Shown here: piece after piece, positions 16,180 to 24,955 of the stretch
Layout: the number at the start of each line of letters is the position of its first letter
How positions within the stretch are numbered: position 1 is the stretch's first letter
Assembly: GCA_965227155.1 (NCBI GenBank)
Contig: OZ245731.1
Span: forward strand, 186,001 to 250,000
Length of the DNA: 64,000 nucleotides
Direction: 5' to 3'
Source: UBA6059 sp965227155
GTDB lineage: Bacteria > Bacteroidota > Bacteroidia > Cytophagales > Cyclobacteriaceae
Translations under genes and position numbers: made by a program
The notes under the pieces: generated by a model
The model's input: only the letters and a program-made list of their open reading frames with translations
What the model was told of the DNA's origin: nothing
Database searches by the model: none

Positions 16180-16850
16180 TTACCTGTGAGCATGCTTACA
16201 ATGCGCTGCCAAAAGGCTATGCATATTTATTTAAGGGTAAAGAAGATGTATTAAACTCACACAGAGGTTATGATATTGGGATACAACCGGTTGCCAAAGC
16301 CCTTGCCGAGGCACTGGCGTGCAACTACTATGAATTTCCATATAGCAGGCTATTGATTGAACCCAACCGGTCTCTACATCACCCTGATCTTTTCTCTGCA
16401 TATAGCAAAGACCTGGATAACAGCGTAAAAAAATACCTGATCAGCCGGTATTATTTGCCCTACCGGGAATCTGTAGAAAAAACAATCCTCGCAGAAATCA
16501 AGAAAAAAAGGGTCGTCCATCTTTCCATGCATAGCTTTACGCCGGTTTGGCAGGGTAAGGAAAGACAAGTGGACCTGGGCATACTCTTTGATGATAGCGA
16601 CGAAGCAGAGGCCCAATTTTCCCAGGCATTACAATCCAGGCTTCAAAAGTCGCTAGAAGGGTTCCGCATTTGCCTGAACCAACCCTACCTGGGTATTGAT
16701 GATGGATTTACCAGCTACCTCAGAACCAAATATACTACCGACAACTACCTTGGGATAGAAATAGAAATCAATCAGCGGTATTTGCAAGGTGATCCCGCTA
16801 AAGAGGAAATTCGAAATGCATTATATCAATCGATAATAAAAGCAGTGTAA
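16161..16850 (+). CDS. N-formylglutamate amidohydrolase-like metallohydrolase
   Basis: 229 residues of the N-formylglutamate amidohydrolase (HutG-like) family. VVVTCEHAYNALPKGY holds the first metal His11 with Glu10, HRGYDIGI holds Asp38, LLIEPNRSLHHP is the substrate-binding Asn-Arg motif (69-70), and VVHLSMHSFTP contributes His124. There are no histidine-degradation genes nearby, so formylglutamate from Hut is an unlikely substrate. In operons with RimK-type and GCS2 ligases the family is proposed to hydrolyse an amide made by, or protecting, the ligase substrate. Last gene of the operon; 214 bases follow before the next gene. Confidence 0.87.
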   Translation: MERTVVVTCEHAYNALPKGYAYLFKGKEDVLNSHRGYDIGIQPVAKALAEALACNYYEFPYSRLLIEPNRSLHHPDLFSAYSKDLDNSVKKYLISRYYLPYRESVEKTILAEIKKKRVVHLSMHSFTPVWQGKERQVDLGILFDDSDEAEAQFSQALQSRLQKSLEGFRICLNQPYLGIDDGFTSYLRTKYTTDNYLGIEIEINQRYLQGDPAKEEIRNALYQSIIKAV

Positions 16851-16956
16851 AATTCATAGGCACTTTTTACTGAATCAATTGAGCCATACCCAATTGGTCT
16901 CAACATCCATTTGAGGCAGTTATTGGTCTTTGCCTTTCTGTTTTTAGATTAAATTA

Positions 16957-16964
16957 TACCTTCG
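16957..16964 (+). promoter_or_regulatory. Possible promoter -7 box for the PAS histidine kinase
   Basis: TACCTTCG differs by one base from TAnnTTTG; TTTG lies at 16929-16932, 24 bases upstream. It is 100 bases before the ATG at 17065 in a very AT-rich leader. Weak support. Confidence 0.25.
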
Positions 16965-17064
16965 CAATTTGATGTGTGAGGAGCAAGTTGGTGTTTTAGT
17001 ACACTAGTATTTTTCCAGTTTTTTTTATATATTTTTTGTAGTCGTATTTTTTTAGCTAGCAATC

Positions 17065-20000
17065 ATGCAGACTTACCGCAATCCTATCATAGTAAGTAGT
17101 ATCTATTTTATATTAGGCCTTCTGTGGATATTTGGTACTGATCTGGTAGTATTTCAAATAACTAATGACCTGGTAAAAACCTTGCATTATCAAAATATCA
17201 AGGGCTTACTCTTTGTTTTCCTTTCAACTTTAGTACTCTTTTTCTTGCTTCAAAAATGGTATCGACTCACAAAAAGAAAAAACAGCGAGCTGAAGGATGC
17301 CAATGTTCAACTAAAGCAAAAAAATCAATTTATTGAGACCATCATCAGTCATTTACCTGTAGGCATTGCCGTACACGATACTACCTCTCACAAGGCTTTG
17401 CTTATCAATGATATGTTTCATGACCTGTATGGCTGGGAACCTGAGGATTTTGATGATGTACAGTCTTTTCTGGATAGAATTTATCCTCAAGGCTCCTTAC
17501 AAGAAAAGACGAAGCATGAAATTTTGGATGACTTAGGTTCGGGGGATCCACAGCGTATGTCCTGGACAAATGTGGAAATTGTTTCAAAAAATGGCATCAT
17601 TAAAAACGTTAATGCCAAAAACATTCCCTTACCTGAGCAAAACCTCATGATTTCGACGGTTTGGGATACCTCAGAACTTATGCAGGCATACCAGCAATTA
17701 GGACTGACGGTAGAAGGTGGTAAGATTGGACTCTGGGTACTTAACATTAATACGGGACTAACTGAATTCAACAGCTATTATGCTGAAATGCTAGGCTATC
17801 AAAAGTCTGAAATGGAAAGTAACCATCTGTTCTTCTACGAAAACCTACACCCTGGTGACAAACCAAAATTTGATAAGATTTACCACGATATCTTAGATGG
17901 AAAGGTGACAGAATTCAGTCTTGAACTTAGGGTAAGGGCCAAAAATGGAAATTATAAATGGATCATCAATAATGGCCAGATAAGCAAACGAGATAAGTCG
18001 AATCAACCTTTGGAAATTGCAGGCATACATCTGGATATCACGCCTCAAAAAGAAGCTATAGAGCAATTGGCTAAGCAGCGCGAAAGGCTTATTAGAGCAC
18101 AGCAATATGGTAAAATTGGCAATTGGAGTTATCAGATTCCCCAGGACGAGATCACATGGAGTAAATCAATGTATCCAATTTACGACATGGATGAAAAACT
18201 GGGGCCTCCCGATATGGAGACTATTACAACCAAGTTTTTTGGCCCCAAGCAAGCTTTTCACAATGCCCTCGTCGAAAGGGCCATTAAGCTTGCCGAACCT
18301 TATGATGTTGACCTTCCACTTACCACACCGGCTGGCAACAAAAAATTTATACGGGCCATAGGTTTTCCTGTTTTTAATGATGAAAATAAAGTAGTGGGGC
18401 TCGAAGGCATAGTACAGGACCTAACAGAAAGGTCTTTACTGACACAACAGTTGCAGGATAGCAAAGCTCGTCTTGAAGCAGCCATTACAGGAGCCGACCT
18501 TGGTATTTGGGACATCAACCTACAAACGGGTGAAAATTTTACCAATGACCGATGGTGGGAAATGCTGGGATATGATGTAAATGAAAGAGAGTACAGTGTG
18601 GCATTTTTTGAATCACTGCTGCACCTTGATGATAAACGTAAACCCTTCGATGTGATAGATCAAATAGAGGCGGGAGAGCACAACAATATTGATTTATTGC
18701 TGCGGTTAAAGCATAAAAAGGGGCATTTTATATATGTGTTGGATCGGGGTAAAGCGATTGCCTTTGATGAAAACGGCAAAGTTACAAGGCTTATTGGCAC
18801 CCATCTGGATATGACAAAATCCATCACTTACCAGTTGGAGATTAAAAAAGCTAAGCATCAAATTGAAAGTATTGCCAATAACCTTCCAGGTGCCATTTTT
18901 ACCTATCAGTACAACCAAAATTCAGGTCAAGATAAAGTTACCTACGTAAGTAAGGGTATAGAAAAGCTCTGGGGGGAAGCCCCTGAAAACTTGATGAAAG
19001 ATTCTTCATTCATTTGGAAAAGGGTTCACTCCGAAGATGTCGAAGGACTGAAGGAGGCTATTTTACAATCCGCTCAGTCTATGAATCGCTTATCACATCA
19101 ATGGAGGGTTCAACACGATGATGGCACCATAAAATGGGTTGAGGCCAATGCAGAACCCAAAAAGCTTAATAAAAATAAAATCGCCTGGGATGCCATAATT
19201 GATGACATCACAGAACAGATCAACAATAAATTAGCACTGGAAAGAGCCTACAGAGAGCGTAAGGATATATTGGAAAGTATAACAGATGGTTTTATTTCGG
19301 TGGATCAAAATTGGATGATCACCTATTGGAACAAGGCAGCAGAGGAGACGTTGTTGATTTCAAAAGAGAAGCTATTGGGCAAAAATCTTTGGGAGGCCAA
19401 TAAAACCCACCATATCATTCGCTACAGGGAGCTTTTTGATTCTGCTAAAGAACAAAAAAAGGCACACAGTTTTGAAGACTATTATCGGAATATCAATAAA
19501 TGGTTGCTGATTAGTGTTTATCCAAAAGACAATGGCATCACCATATTTTTCAAGGACATCTCCAGACAAAAAAGATATGCAGAAAACATATTGGAGAATA
19601 CCCTAAAATCTCAGGAAAAGGAAAGAAACAGAATCGCAAAAGAATTGCACGATGGCATAGTGCAGGAAATGGCTGCCTGTACCCTACAGCTAAATATGCT
19701 TATTAAAAATGCGAGAGGGCAAAAGTCACACCTACAGGATGTAGCTGATTTCCTTAAAAAAATCACCAACGATACGCGCAGCATCTCACACAATCTAGCC
19801 TCTGATGATCTGGATAGGTTGAGCATTGAAGAGCTTATCGTAAATCTATTGAAAAGGCTCCAATCCAATGAGAAGGTGACTTTTAAGCAAAATTTAACAC
19901 TCAATGAAGCAAATGTTAAAATGGATGTCTATACCAAAACACATCTTTTTAGAATCATACAGGAACTCATCAATAATATTCTAAAGCATAGTGGCGCCAC

Positions 20001-20229
20001 GCAGGCCGTATTCAATGTTGAGGAATTGGACGACACTTTATATATCAATATTGGGGATAACGGCAAAGGTTATGACCCGGCAGTAAGCAGTGAAGGAATT
20101 GGCATGAAAAATATTTACGAGAGGGTTAATGCCATTCACGGAAAAGTAGATTTTGTAAACCGAGAAAAAGGTGGCCTACTCGTTTCGCTAGAAGTACCAA
20201 TTACAGCTTATAAAATGCCTCTTCAGTAA
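17065..20229 (+). CDS. Membrane-bound multi-PAS histidine kinase (NarL-type partner class)
   Basis: 1054 residues. Two membrane helices (about 7-28 and 46-64) enclose a very short external loop, so sensing is probably intracellular. About six PAS/PAC modules follow (roughly 78-200, 210-330, 345-455, 465-590, 600-725, 735-845). The kinase core is HisKA_3 type: ERNRIAKELHDGIVQEMAAC with phospho-acceptor His862, then a HATPase with IIQELINNILKHSGATQAVF, IGDNGKGYD and GIGMKNIYERV. HisKA_3 kinases normally pair with LuxR/NarL response regulators; none is encoded nearby, so it is an orphan here unless it feeds the hybrid kinase downstream. The ligand cannot be deduced. Confidence 0.93.
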   Translation: MQTYRNPIIVSSIYFILGLLWIFGTDLVVFQITNDLVKTLHYQNIKGLLFVFLSTLVLFFLLQKWYRLTKRKNSELKDANVQLKQKNQFIETIISHLPVGIAVHDTTSHKALLINDMFHDLYGWEPEDFDDVQSFLDRIYPQGSLQEKTKHEILDDLGSGDPQRMSWTNVEIVSKNGIIKNVNAKNIPLPEQNLMISTVWDTSELMQAYQQLGLTVEGGKIGLWVLNINTGLTEFNSYYAEMLGYQKSEMESNHLFFYENLHPGDKPKFDKIYHDILDGKVTEFSLELRVRAKNGNYKWIINNGQISKRDKSNQPLEIAGIHLDITPQKEAIEQLAKQRERLIRAQQYGKIGNWSYQIPQDEITWSKSMYPIYDMDEKLGPPDMETITTKFFGPKQAFHNALVERAIKLAEPYDVDLPLTTPAGNKKFIRAIGFPVFNDENKVVGLEGIVQDLTERSLLTQQLQDSKARLEAAITGADLGIWDINLQTGENFTNDRWWEMLGYDVNEREYSVAFFESLLHLDDKRKPFDVIDQIEAGEHNNIDLLLRLKHKKGHFIYVLDRGKAIAFDENGKVTRLIGTHLDMTKSITYQLEIKKAKHQIESIANNLPGAIFTYQYNQNSGQDKVTYVSKGIEKLWGEAPENLMKDSSFIWKRVHSEDVEGLKEAILQSAQSMNRLSHQWRVQHDDGTIKWVEANAEPKKLNKNKIAWDAIIDDITEQINNKLALERAYRERKDILESITDGFISVDQNWMITYWNKAAEETLLISKEKLLGKNLWEANKTHHIIRYRELFDSAKEQKKAHSFEDYYRNINKWLLISVYPKDNGITIFFKDISRQKRYAENILENTLKSQEKERNRIAKELHDGIVQEMAACTLQLNMLIKNARGQKSHLQDVADFLKKITNDTRSISHNLASDDLDRLSIEELIVNLLKRLQSNEKVTFKQNLTLNEANVKMDVYTKTHLFRIIQELINNILKHSGATQAVFNVEELDDTLYINIGDNGKGYDPAVSSEGIGMKNIYERVNAIHGKVDFVNREKGGLLVSLEVPITAYKMPLQ

Positions 20230-20257
20230 GTCCGTTATCTGGACTCCCTATGCGCCA

Positions 20258-20274
20258 TTAGGTGTTTCACCTAA
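20258..20274 (+). terminator. Hairpin between the two kinase genes
   Basis: TTAGGTG-TTT-CACCTAA, a perfect 7-bp stem followed by ATTTTG, 28 bases after the first kinase stop. It could be a weak terminator or an mRNA hairpin; the T-tract is short. Confidence 0.4.
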
Positions 20275-20367
20275 ATTTTGGAATCGGCAACTCACCGTTG
20301 AGCACCGCCTCCACATCCTGCACTTTTGTATTGGTAATTATATACATGCAAAAGAAGGAAGATCGAC

Positions 20368-22524
20368 GTGAAAGCACCAGGAAAGCATAAATACGAAGAA
20401 GAAAGGCTACTGAAACTCAAGTTTTACCAAATGCTTGAGTCAGACATCAGCAAGGAGTTTGATGATATAGTAAACATCGTTAAACAAATATGTGATGTGC
20501 CTATCGCATTTTTCTCTATTGTAGCAGATGAAAAACAGCATATTAAATCCTGTGTGGGTTTGGAAAAATGCGAAAGCCCGCGTGATATTTCTTTTTGTGG
20601 GCATACCATCCTGGAAGATGATGGGTTCCTCGAAATAAAAGATACAAGAAAGGACGAACGATTTTCAGATAATCCCTTCGTCTGCAATGCACCCAATATT
20701 CGATATTATTTTGGTGCTACCCTGATTAGTCCAGATGGTTATCCATTGGGTACGCTGTGCGCTGTAGACACCAAACCCAATGCCCTTTCAGAGGAACAAA
20801 AACAGTCTGTGATCACCCTCAGCAAAAAAATCATGACCTGCCTCGACATGAAGTTGATGAATGACGATCTGCTGACATTACTGAGCAGGGTTCGCAAGGA
20901 AATCATTCACCGCAAGCAAAAAGAGAAAGAACTAAAGGCAGCCCTGGAAGAAAGCCAGGCTGCCAAGGACAAACTGGCGTATCTTTCCATAGTAGCCAGT
21001 GAAACCGACAACCCGGTGATCATTACAGATGCGGATGGCCGTATGGAATACGTCAATAATGCCTTTACCACTATGACGGGCTATTCCAAGGAAGAAGCCA
21101 TAGGCAAGTCACCCGGGAAGCTGCTGCAGGGAGAAGAAACCACTGCTGAGCAGGTTGAGGCTTTTAGAATTGGATTGGAATCTGGGGAGTCCTTTGTGCA
21201 GCAAATTGTAAACTACACTAAAACAGGAGAGAAATACTGGGTGCTTTGCGCTATTACACCTGTTTACAACGAGCAGGGCCTTTTGAGTAAATACATATCA
21301 CTGGAAAGAGATATAACCAAAGAAAAAGAACAGGAACTGGCCATGCAGCGAGCCAAAGAAAAAGCAGAAGAAGGTATGAAGATCAAAGACCAGTTTCTTT
21401 CAAATATGTCGCATGAAATCCGTACGCCCATGAATGGGATCATCGGACTAACCAACCTGCTTAAGGAAGAAGACCTGACAGATTATCAAAATCACCTCAT
21501 CAATAGCATCGACCAATCGGCCAACATCCTCTTAAGATTGATCAACGATATTCTTGACCTTTCAAAAATCAATGCAGAAAAAATCTCTTTTGAAAGGAAA
21601 ACATTCAACCTAAAAGCACTGCTCAATAACCTGGAACAAACTTTTAGCATAATTGCTCGTGAAAAAGGAATTGATTTTCAGGTATTTATGAGCAGTAATA
21701 TTCCTGATGAAGTAGTGGGTGACCCTACCCGACTCAATCAAATACTTATGAACCTGATAAACAATGCCCTGAAATTTACTGAGCGTGGTTTTGTAAGGAT
21801 TGAGGTGAGTAAAAAATATGGTTTGGCAGATAACAACTCCATACATTTTAGAGTGGTTGATTCAGGCATTGGCATCAGCGAATCAAAGCAGCAGTCTGTT
21901 TTTGCGGAATTTGTACAGGCAGATGATCACATCACCAGAAAATATGGGGGTACAGGGCTCGGCCTTACCATTGCCAAAAAACTGGTAGAAAAAATGAGTG
22001 GCAGCCTTTCCCTGCAAAGTACCGTTGGTGAAGGCAGTACTTTTTCATTCGATATCAAATTCGAAAAACCTGAAACTGTAAAAAGAAAAATAACCAGGGA
22101 GCCAGAAATTGAACCTACCTCTCCATCAGCTCTCAAAATACTGGTGGCAGAAGATAATGAAATTAACCAGCTGGTAGCAGTAAAAGCGCTTGAAAAAATG
22201 GGGCATCAGGTACAGGTAGCGCAAGATGGAAAAGAAGCACTTCTGCTGCATGAAAAAGAGCATTTTGATGTCATCCTGATGGATGTACAAATGCCCAATA
22301 TGAATGGACTGGATGCTACCAGGGAAATCCGAAAACTGGAAGACCCGGTCAAAAGCAATGTCATGATCATAGCCATGACCGCTTCTGCACTACAGTCTGA
22401 TCTCGAAAAATGCCTAGAATCAGGTATGAATGCTCATGTTTCAAAGCCTTTCAAATTGAGCGATTTGCAGAAACAATTGAGCGAAATACATCGCAAAAGG
22501 AGCTATTTATCCATCAGCGCTTAG
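20368..22524 (+). CDS. Cytosolic hybrid histidine kinase (GAF-PAS-HisKA-HATPase-REC)
   Basis: 718 residues without membrane helices. Order: GAF (about 18-165, with SFCGHTIL and YFGATLISPDGYPLGTLCAV), a coiled linker, PAS/PAC (about 207-325), HisKA with phospho-acceptor His349 in SNMSHEIRTPMNGIIGL, HATPase (about 455-570, NNALKFTERG, DSGIGIS, GGTGLGLTIAKKL), and a receiver (about 595-712) with Asp639 in ILMDVQMPNMNG and Lys in HVSKPF. The start is GTG at 20368 behind AAGGAAGATC; the ATG at 20346 is out of frame and stops early. The kinase lacks a His-phosphotransfer domain, so output goes through another protein. It is 138 bases after the PAS kinase. Confidence 0.93.
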   Translation: MKAPGKHKYEEERLLKLKFYQMLESDISKEFDDIVNIVKQICDVPIAFFSIVADEKQHIKSCVGLEKCESPRDISFCGHTILEDDGFLEIKDTRKDERFSDNPFVCNAPNIRYYFGATLISPDGYPLGTLCAVDTKPNALSEEQKQSVITLSKKIMTCLDMKLMNDDLLTLLSRVRKEIIHRKQKEKELKAALEESQAAKDKLAYLSIVASETDNPVIITDADGRMEYVNNAFTTMTGYSKEEAIGKSPGKLLQGEETTAEQVEAFRIGLESGESFVQQIVNYTKTGEKYWVLCAITPVYNEQGLLSKYISLERDITKEKEQELAMQRAKEKAEEGMKIKDQFLSNMSHEIRTPMNGIIGLTNLLKEEDLTDYQNHLINSIDQSANILLRLINDILDLSKINAEKISFERKTFNLKALLNNLEQTFSIIAREKGIDFQVFMSSNIPDEVVGDPTRLNQILMNLINNALKFTERGFVRIEVSKKYGLADNNSIHFRVVDSGIGISESKQQSVFAEFVQADDHITRKYGGTGLGLTIAKKLVEKMSGSLSLQSTVGEGSTFSFDIKFEKPETVKRKITREPEIEPTSPSALKILVAEDNEINQLVAVKALEKMGHQVQVAQDGKEALLLHEKEHFDVILMDVQMPNMNGLDATREIRKLEDPVKSNVMIIAMTASALQSDLEKCLESGMNAHVSKPFKLSDLQKQLSEIHRKRSYLSISA

Positions 22525-22559
22525 GGTAATTTTATTCACTAAAGAAATGGCTTCACATA

Positions 22560-22582
22560 CCTCATCTCTTGCCGGGATGAGG
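22560..22582. terminator. Hairpin between convergent genes
   Basis: CCTCATC, 9-base loop, GATGAGG then TCTTT. It lies between the convergent hybrid kinase and DUF2200 genes and may terminate the plus-strand transcript. The T-tract is short. Confidence 0.45.
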
Positions 22583-22585
22583 TCT

Positions 22586-22945
22586 TTACCGCAGTATCTT
22601 CGCCATACTTTTACCTTTAGCCAATTCATCAACCAGCTTGTCTAAATACCTGACCTGCCTGGTAAGCGGGGTTTGAATATCCTCAATACGATAACCACAA
22701 ATTACCCCTGTAATCTTATCAGCATTAGGGTTTAGCGTTGCTTTTTCAAAAAATATCTGGAAAGTGACTTTTTCATCGATAAGGGTTGCCAAATCACCTT
22801 CATTAAAGCCAGTCAACCACTCAATAACCGCATGCAACTCCTCCACAGTTCTCCCCTTTTTCTCCACTTTGGTTATGTAATGGGGGTATACAGAAGCAAA
22901 AGTTAACCTGGCAATCTTTAAATCATGGGCGGGAGTGGTTGTCAT
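22586..22945 (-). CDS. DUF2200 family protein
   Basis: 119 residues. The family pattern is evident: RLTFASVYPHYITKVEKKGRT, then LHAVIEWLTGF, VTFQIFFEKATLNPNADKIT, GVICGYRIEDIQTPL and KLVDELAKGKSMAKIL. DUF2200 proteins are small cytosolic proteins of unknown function found sporadically across bacteria. The ATG at 22945 (MTTTPAHDLKIARL) was chosen over a TTG at 22981 because family members start close to HDLKIA. It stands alone, convergent with the kinase, and marks the left edge of an accessory stretch. Confidence 0.88.
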   Translation of the reverse strand: MTTTPAHDLKIARLTFASVYPHYITKVEKKGRTVEELHAVIEWLTGFNEGDLATLIDEKVTFQIFFEKATLNPNADKITGVICGYRIEDIQTPLTRQVRYLDKLVDELAKGKSMAKILR

Positions 22946-23069
22946 TATTATAAAATCTAAGTGAAAAAAGTACGTCTCCAAGTTTTTGAAAAATACGAAT
23001 CCAAATCAATGTATGCCAGCTCTTTGAATAAATAGTGCAGAAAAAACCACCTATAACCTGGAACTGGTA

Positions 23070-23155
23070 CAAAACTGGTCGCAGCGTCCGATATGACGCT
23101 TCTATTGTGTATCGTAGGATTTATAGTACTAAATCAATGACCAGATGTTAGTGCT
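23070..23155. repeat. Palindromic interspersed repeat, copy A
   Basis: CAAAACTGGTCGCAGCGTCC ... ATCGTAGGAT ... ATGACCAGATGTTAGTGCT. The ends CTGGTC and GACCAG are inverted. Copy D (31911-31990) shares the left part GGTCGNAGCGTCCG, the middle TCGTAGGAT and the right part GACCAGATGTNAG. Confidence 0.65.
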
Positions 23156-23181
23156 TACAACAAGCAATTGATGGCATTTTG

Positions 23182-23703
23182 CTATTCAATTATTAGTTTA
23201 AAATGCCTTCCTAGTCCTGCTTCAACTATCTTTCGTAAGGTTGAAAGTTCAATATCAGTGTTGTTGTTCTCAACTCTTGAAATGTAAAATCTAGATGTTC
23301 CACTTCGTTCAGCCAATTGTCCTTGAGTTAACCCAGCTTTAAGTCTTGCATCTTTAATCAGACTGCCAAATTTTTCTGATCCTGTTGGTTCTGCAGGATC
23401 ACTAAGTTTATATAGTTGATCTGGACCTAATTCATAAGGATGCTCTATCTCCTTACCCTCTTCCGATGAAAGCATTACTGGTATGTTAGGCCATGAAAGT
23501 GTATAATTTCTTAATTGCACTTTCCTAAATTCTTTATGGTTCAGTAAAGGAAATTCTATATCATCCTCACCAATATTCCATTGTTTGAAAATCTGGTCAA
23601 AATTCAAAATTCTGCTTTCACCATTATTAAACATACATTGAATACTTAGACCATGAATCTTCTGAATCTTGATTATCCTGGGTAATGTCAATTTCTTTCT
23701 CAT
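23182..23703 (-). CDS. DUF2442 domain fused to an XRE helix-turn-helix (probable antitoxin)
   Basis: 173 residues. The N-terminal part (about 8-95) resembles DUF2442 (LSIQCMFNNGESRILNFDQI, LNHKEFRKVQLRNYTLSWPN). Residues about 112-165 are an XRE-type HTH (SLIKDARLKAGLTQGQLAER, RFYISRVENNNTDIELSTL). Stand-alone DUF2442 proteins are commonly paired with DUF4160; here the partner is upstream and overlaps by 4 bases (ATGA). The HTH fusion points to an autoregulating antitoxin or repressor. Confidence 0.82.
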   Translation of the reverse strand: MRKKLTLPRIIKIQKIHGLSIQCMFNNGESRILNFDQIFKQWNIGEDDIEFPLLNHKEFRKVQLRNYTLSWPNIPVMLSSEEGKEIEHPYELGPDQLYKLSDPAEPTGSEKFGSLIKDARLKAGLTQGQLAERSGTSRFYISRVENNNTDIELSTLRKIVEAGLGRHFKLIIE

Positions 23704-23933
23704 AGTTTTGGGTTCAATCGTTCAAAATTCTGCAATAAAAACTCCTGTCTATTTTTTGCCCATGTGATAACCTTGGTTCGTTGGCTTTTTGGAAGATTAC
23801 CGGCATAAGTATCCAAAGTTTTGATTTCAATAAGTTCCTCATATTCAGCATAAATCGCATGAAAATGAGGCGGTGGGTGTTCCCTGGAATAAATATCAAT
23901 CTTGATTGAATCAATAATCTTTAAAGTTGGCAC
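23700..23933 (-). CDS. DUF4160 protein (probable toxin partner of DUF2442)
   Basis: 77 residues with the DUF4160 signature IDIYSREHPPPHFHAIYAEY and a C-terminal WAKNRQEFLLQNFERL. The His/Pro-rich motif is conserved in the family, but no activity is established. The start is GTG at 23933; no in-frame ATG is available. It overlaps the DUF2442-HTH gene by 4 bases, which supports a two-gene toxin-antitoxin-like unit. Confidence 0.86.
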   Translation of the reverse strand: MPTLKIIDSIKIDIYSREHPPPHFHAIYAEYEELIEIKTLDTYAGNLPKSQRTKVITWAKNRQEFLLQNFERLNPKL

Positions 23934-24037
23934 CTATGTTGTCTAATTAAACAACAAATTTAGACTCCTATGTGTAAAAATGAAAGCACATTGATTTAGA
24001 AATTTAAACTTATATAGAATCAAAAATGGTGCTATAT

Positions 24038-24213
24038 CCAAAACTTGTCGTAGCGTCCGCTTCAATCCATTCCCCCTTTTCCCTTTGGCCCTTTTTAAAT
24101 AGTCTTCTCTCACCCAAATTAACCTATTACTAAAGTGCTTTCCTATCGGACCTCATCGAAGAATTTAACACCTTATAGTTCATAGGATCGCCAACGCTAA
24201 ACCTACGCCACTA
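24038..24213. repeat. Palindromic interspersed repeat, copy B, split by about 110 bases
   Basis: The left half (24038-24065, CAAAACTTGTCGTAGCGTCC GCTTC) and right half (24174-24213, TATAGTTCATAGGATCGCCA, ACGCTAAACCTACGCCACTA) match copy D, but are separated by about 110 bases of unrelated sequence. The element seems expanded or interrupted. The 294 bases between DUF4160 and DUF3368 hold nothing else that I can see. Confidence 0.55.
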
Positions 24214-24227
24214 GTGCGGTTCAGATA

Positions 24228-24704
24228 TTATTCTCCAACTTGATTCAATATCCATTTGTAAAGATTTTTTTCAACCCTAAAACCAATAACATCTATAAGT
24301 CTATCCAAATCTGGCTTTAGTGATTCTTGAAAGCCTCTTATTTTAGCTTGAACTAAAATACCTAGTAGGCCTGTTATTTTAATCCCTCTTGATTCTGCAA
24401 TATTCCTTCCTTTCAATTCATCAATCAAAAGAAGATCAGCCTTTAACTCCTCTGCAAGAATAATAGCTTCTGACTCTCCCGAATCTAATAAGTTTTCCAG
24501 TTCAGAAACCTTTGATACGTCCTTGACCTCCACAACCTTTATCCAATCTTGATCAATCAATACTCTTTCGGAGCCTTCATCTTCAATCAGTTCTTGGTAT
24601 ACTTTTCTTGGAATCACCACATCACCAAACATCTTATGAAGTAAATCTAACTTACCTAGTTGAAGCAAGTTCGTAATAGGTGAGGTATCACTAACTATGA
24701 CCAT
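24228..24704 (-). CDS. DUF3368 PIN-like toxin
   Basis: 158 residues of the DUF3368 PIN-domain family: VIVSDTSPITNLLQLGKLDL (first Asp), VVIPRKVYQEL, LDSGESEAIILAEEL (Glu), LLLIDELKGRNIAESRGI (Asp) and TGLLGILVQAKIRG. This preserves the acidic residues of a PIN nuclease. It follows the UPF0175 gene by 5 bases, the standard antitoxin-toxin pairing. Likely an RNase toxin held in check by its neighbour. Confidence 0.9.
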   Translation of the reverse strand: MVIVSDTSPITNLLQLGKLDLLHKMFGDVVIPRKVYQELIEDEGSERVLIDQDWIKVVEVKDVSKVSELENLLDSGESEAIILAEELKADLLLIDELKGRNIAESRGIKITGLLGILVQAKIRGFQESLKPDLDRLIDVIGFRVEKNLYKWILNQVGE

Positions 24705-24709
24705 TAAGC

Positions 24710-24955
24710 TTATTTACTCAAGGAATCAAGATTCTTTAAGTCCTGTTCAATATCTTCAATACTGTATTTTATTGAAATCCCACGCTTTGATAATTCTTTC
24801 TGGAACTCTATTTGCGACAATCCTGCAATTCTTTTTGCTTGTCCAATCGAAAGACGATTTTTATCATACATATATACCGCAAAATCAATTTTCAAATCAT
24901 CTGCTGAGCATTTTGCACTCCTTAAGGTATCTGCGGATATTATAAGATCCTCCAT
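24710..24955 (-). CDS. UPF0175 family antitoxin
   Basis: 81 residues starting MEDLIISADTLRSAKCSADD. UPF0175 features: LKIDFAVYMYDKNRLSIGQA and KRIAGLSQIEFQKELSKRGI, a ribbon-helix-helix/HTH-like segment. The longer frame to 25069 would add 38 residues with no family similarity, so ATG 24955 was chosen. Pairs with the DUF3368 toxin. Confidence 0.85.
   Translation of the reverse strand: MEDLIISADTLRSAKCSADDLKIDFAVYMYDKNRLSIGQAKRIAGLSQIEFQKELSKRGISIKYSIEDIEQDLKNLDSLSK

Noticed and set aside
16161..16850. Histidine utilisation HutG
   Set aside because: No other hut genes are near and the gene is embedded in an amidoligase operon, so the classical role is unlikely.
17405..19904. Minus-strand open frames inside the PAS kinase gene
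   Set aside because: Short, overlapping the strong plus-strand gene, and without recognisable domains.
20960..21340. PAS domain of the hybrid kinase as a LOV photosensor
   Set aside because: It has a LLQGEETT stretch like LOV domains, but the flavin-binding Cys in the NCRFLQ motif is replaced (SPGKLLQG), so light sensing through a cysteinyl adduct is not supported.
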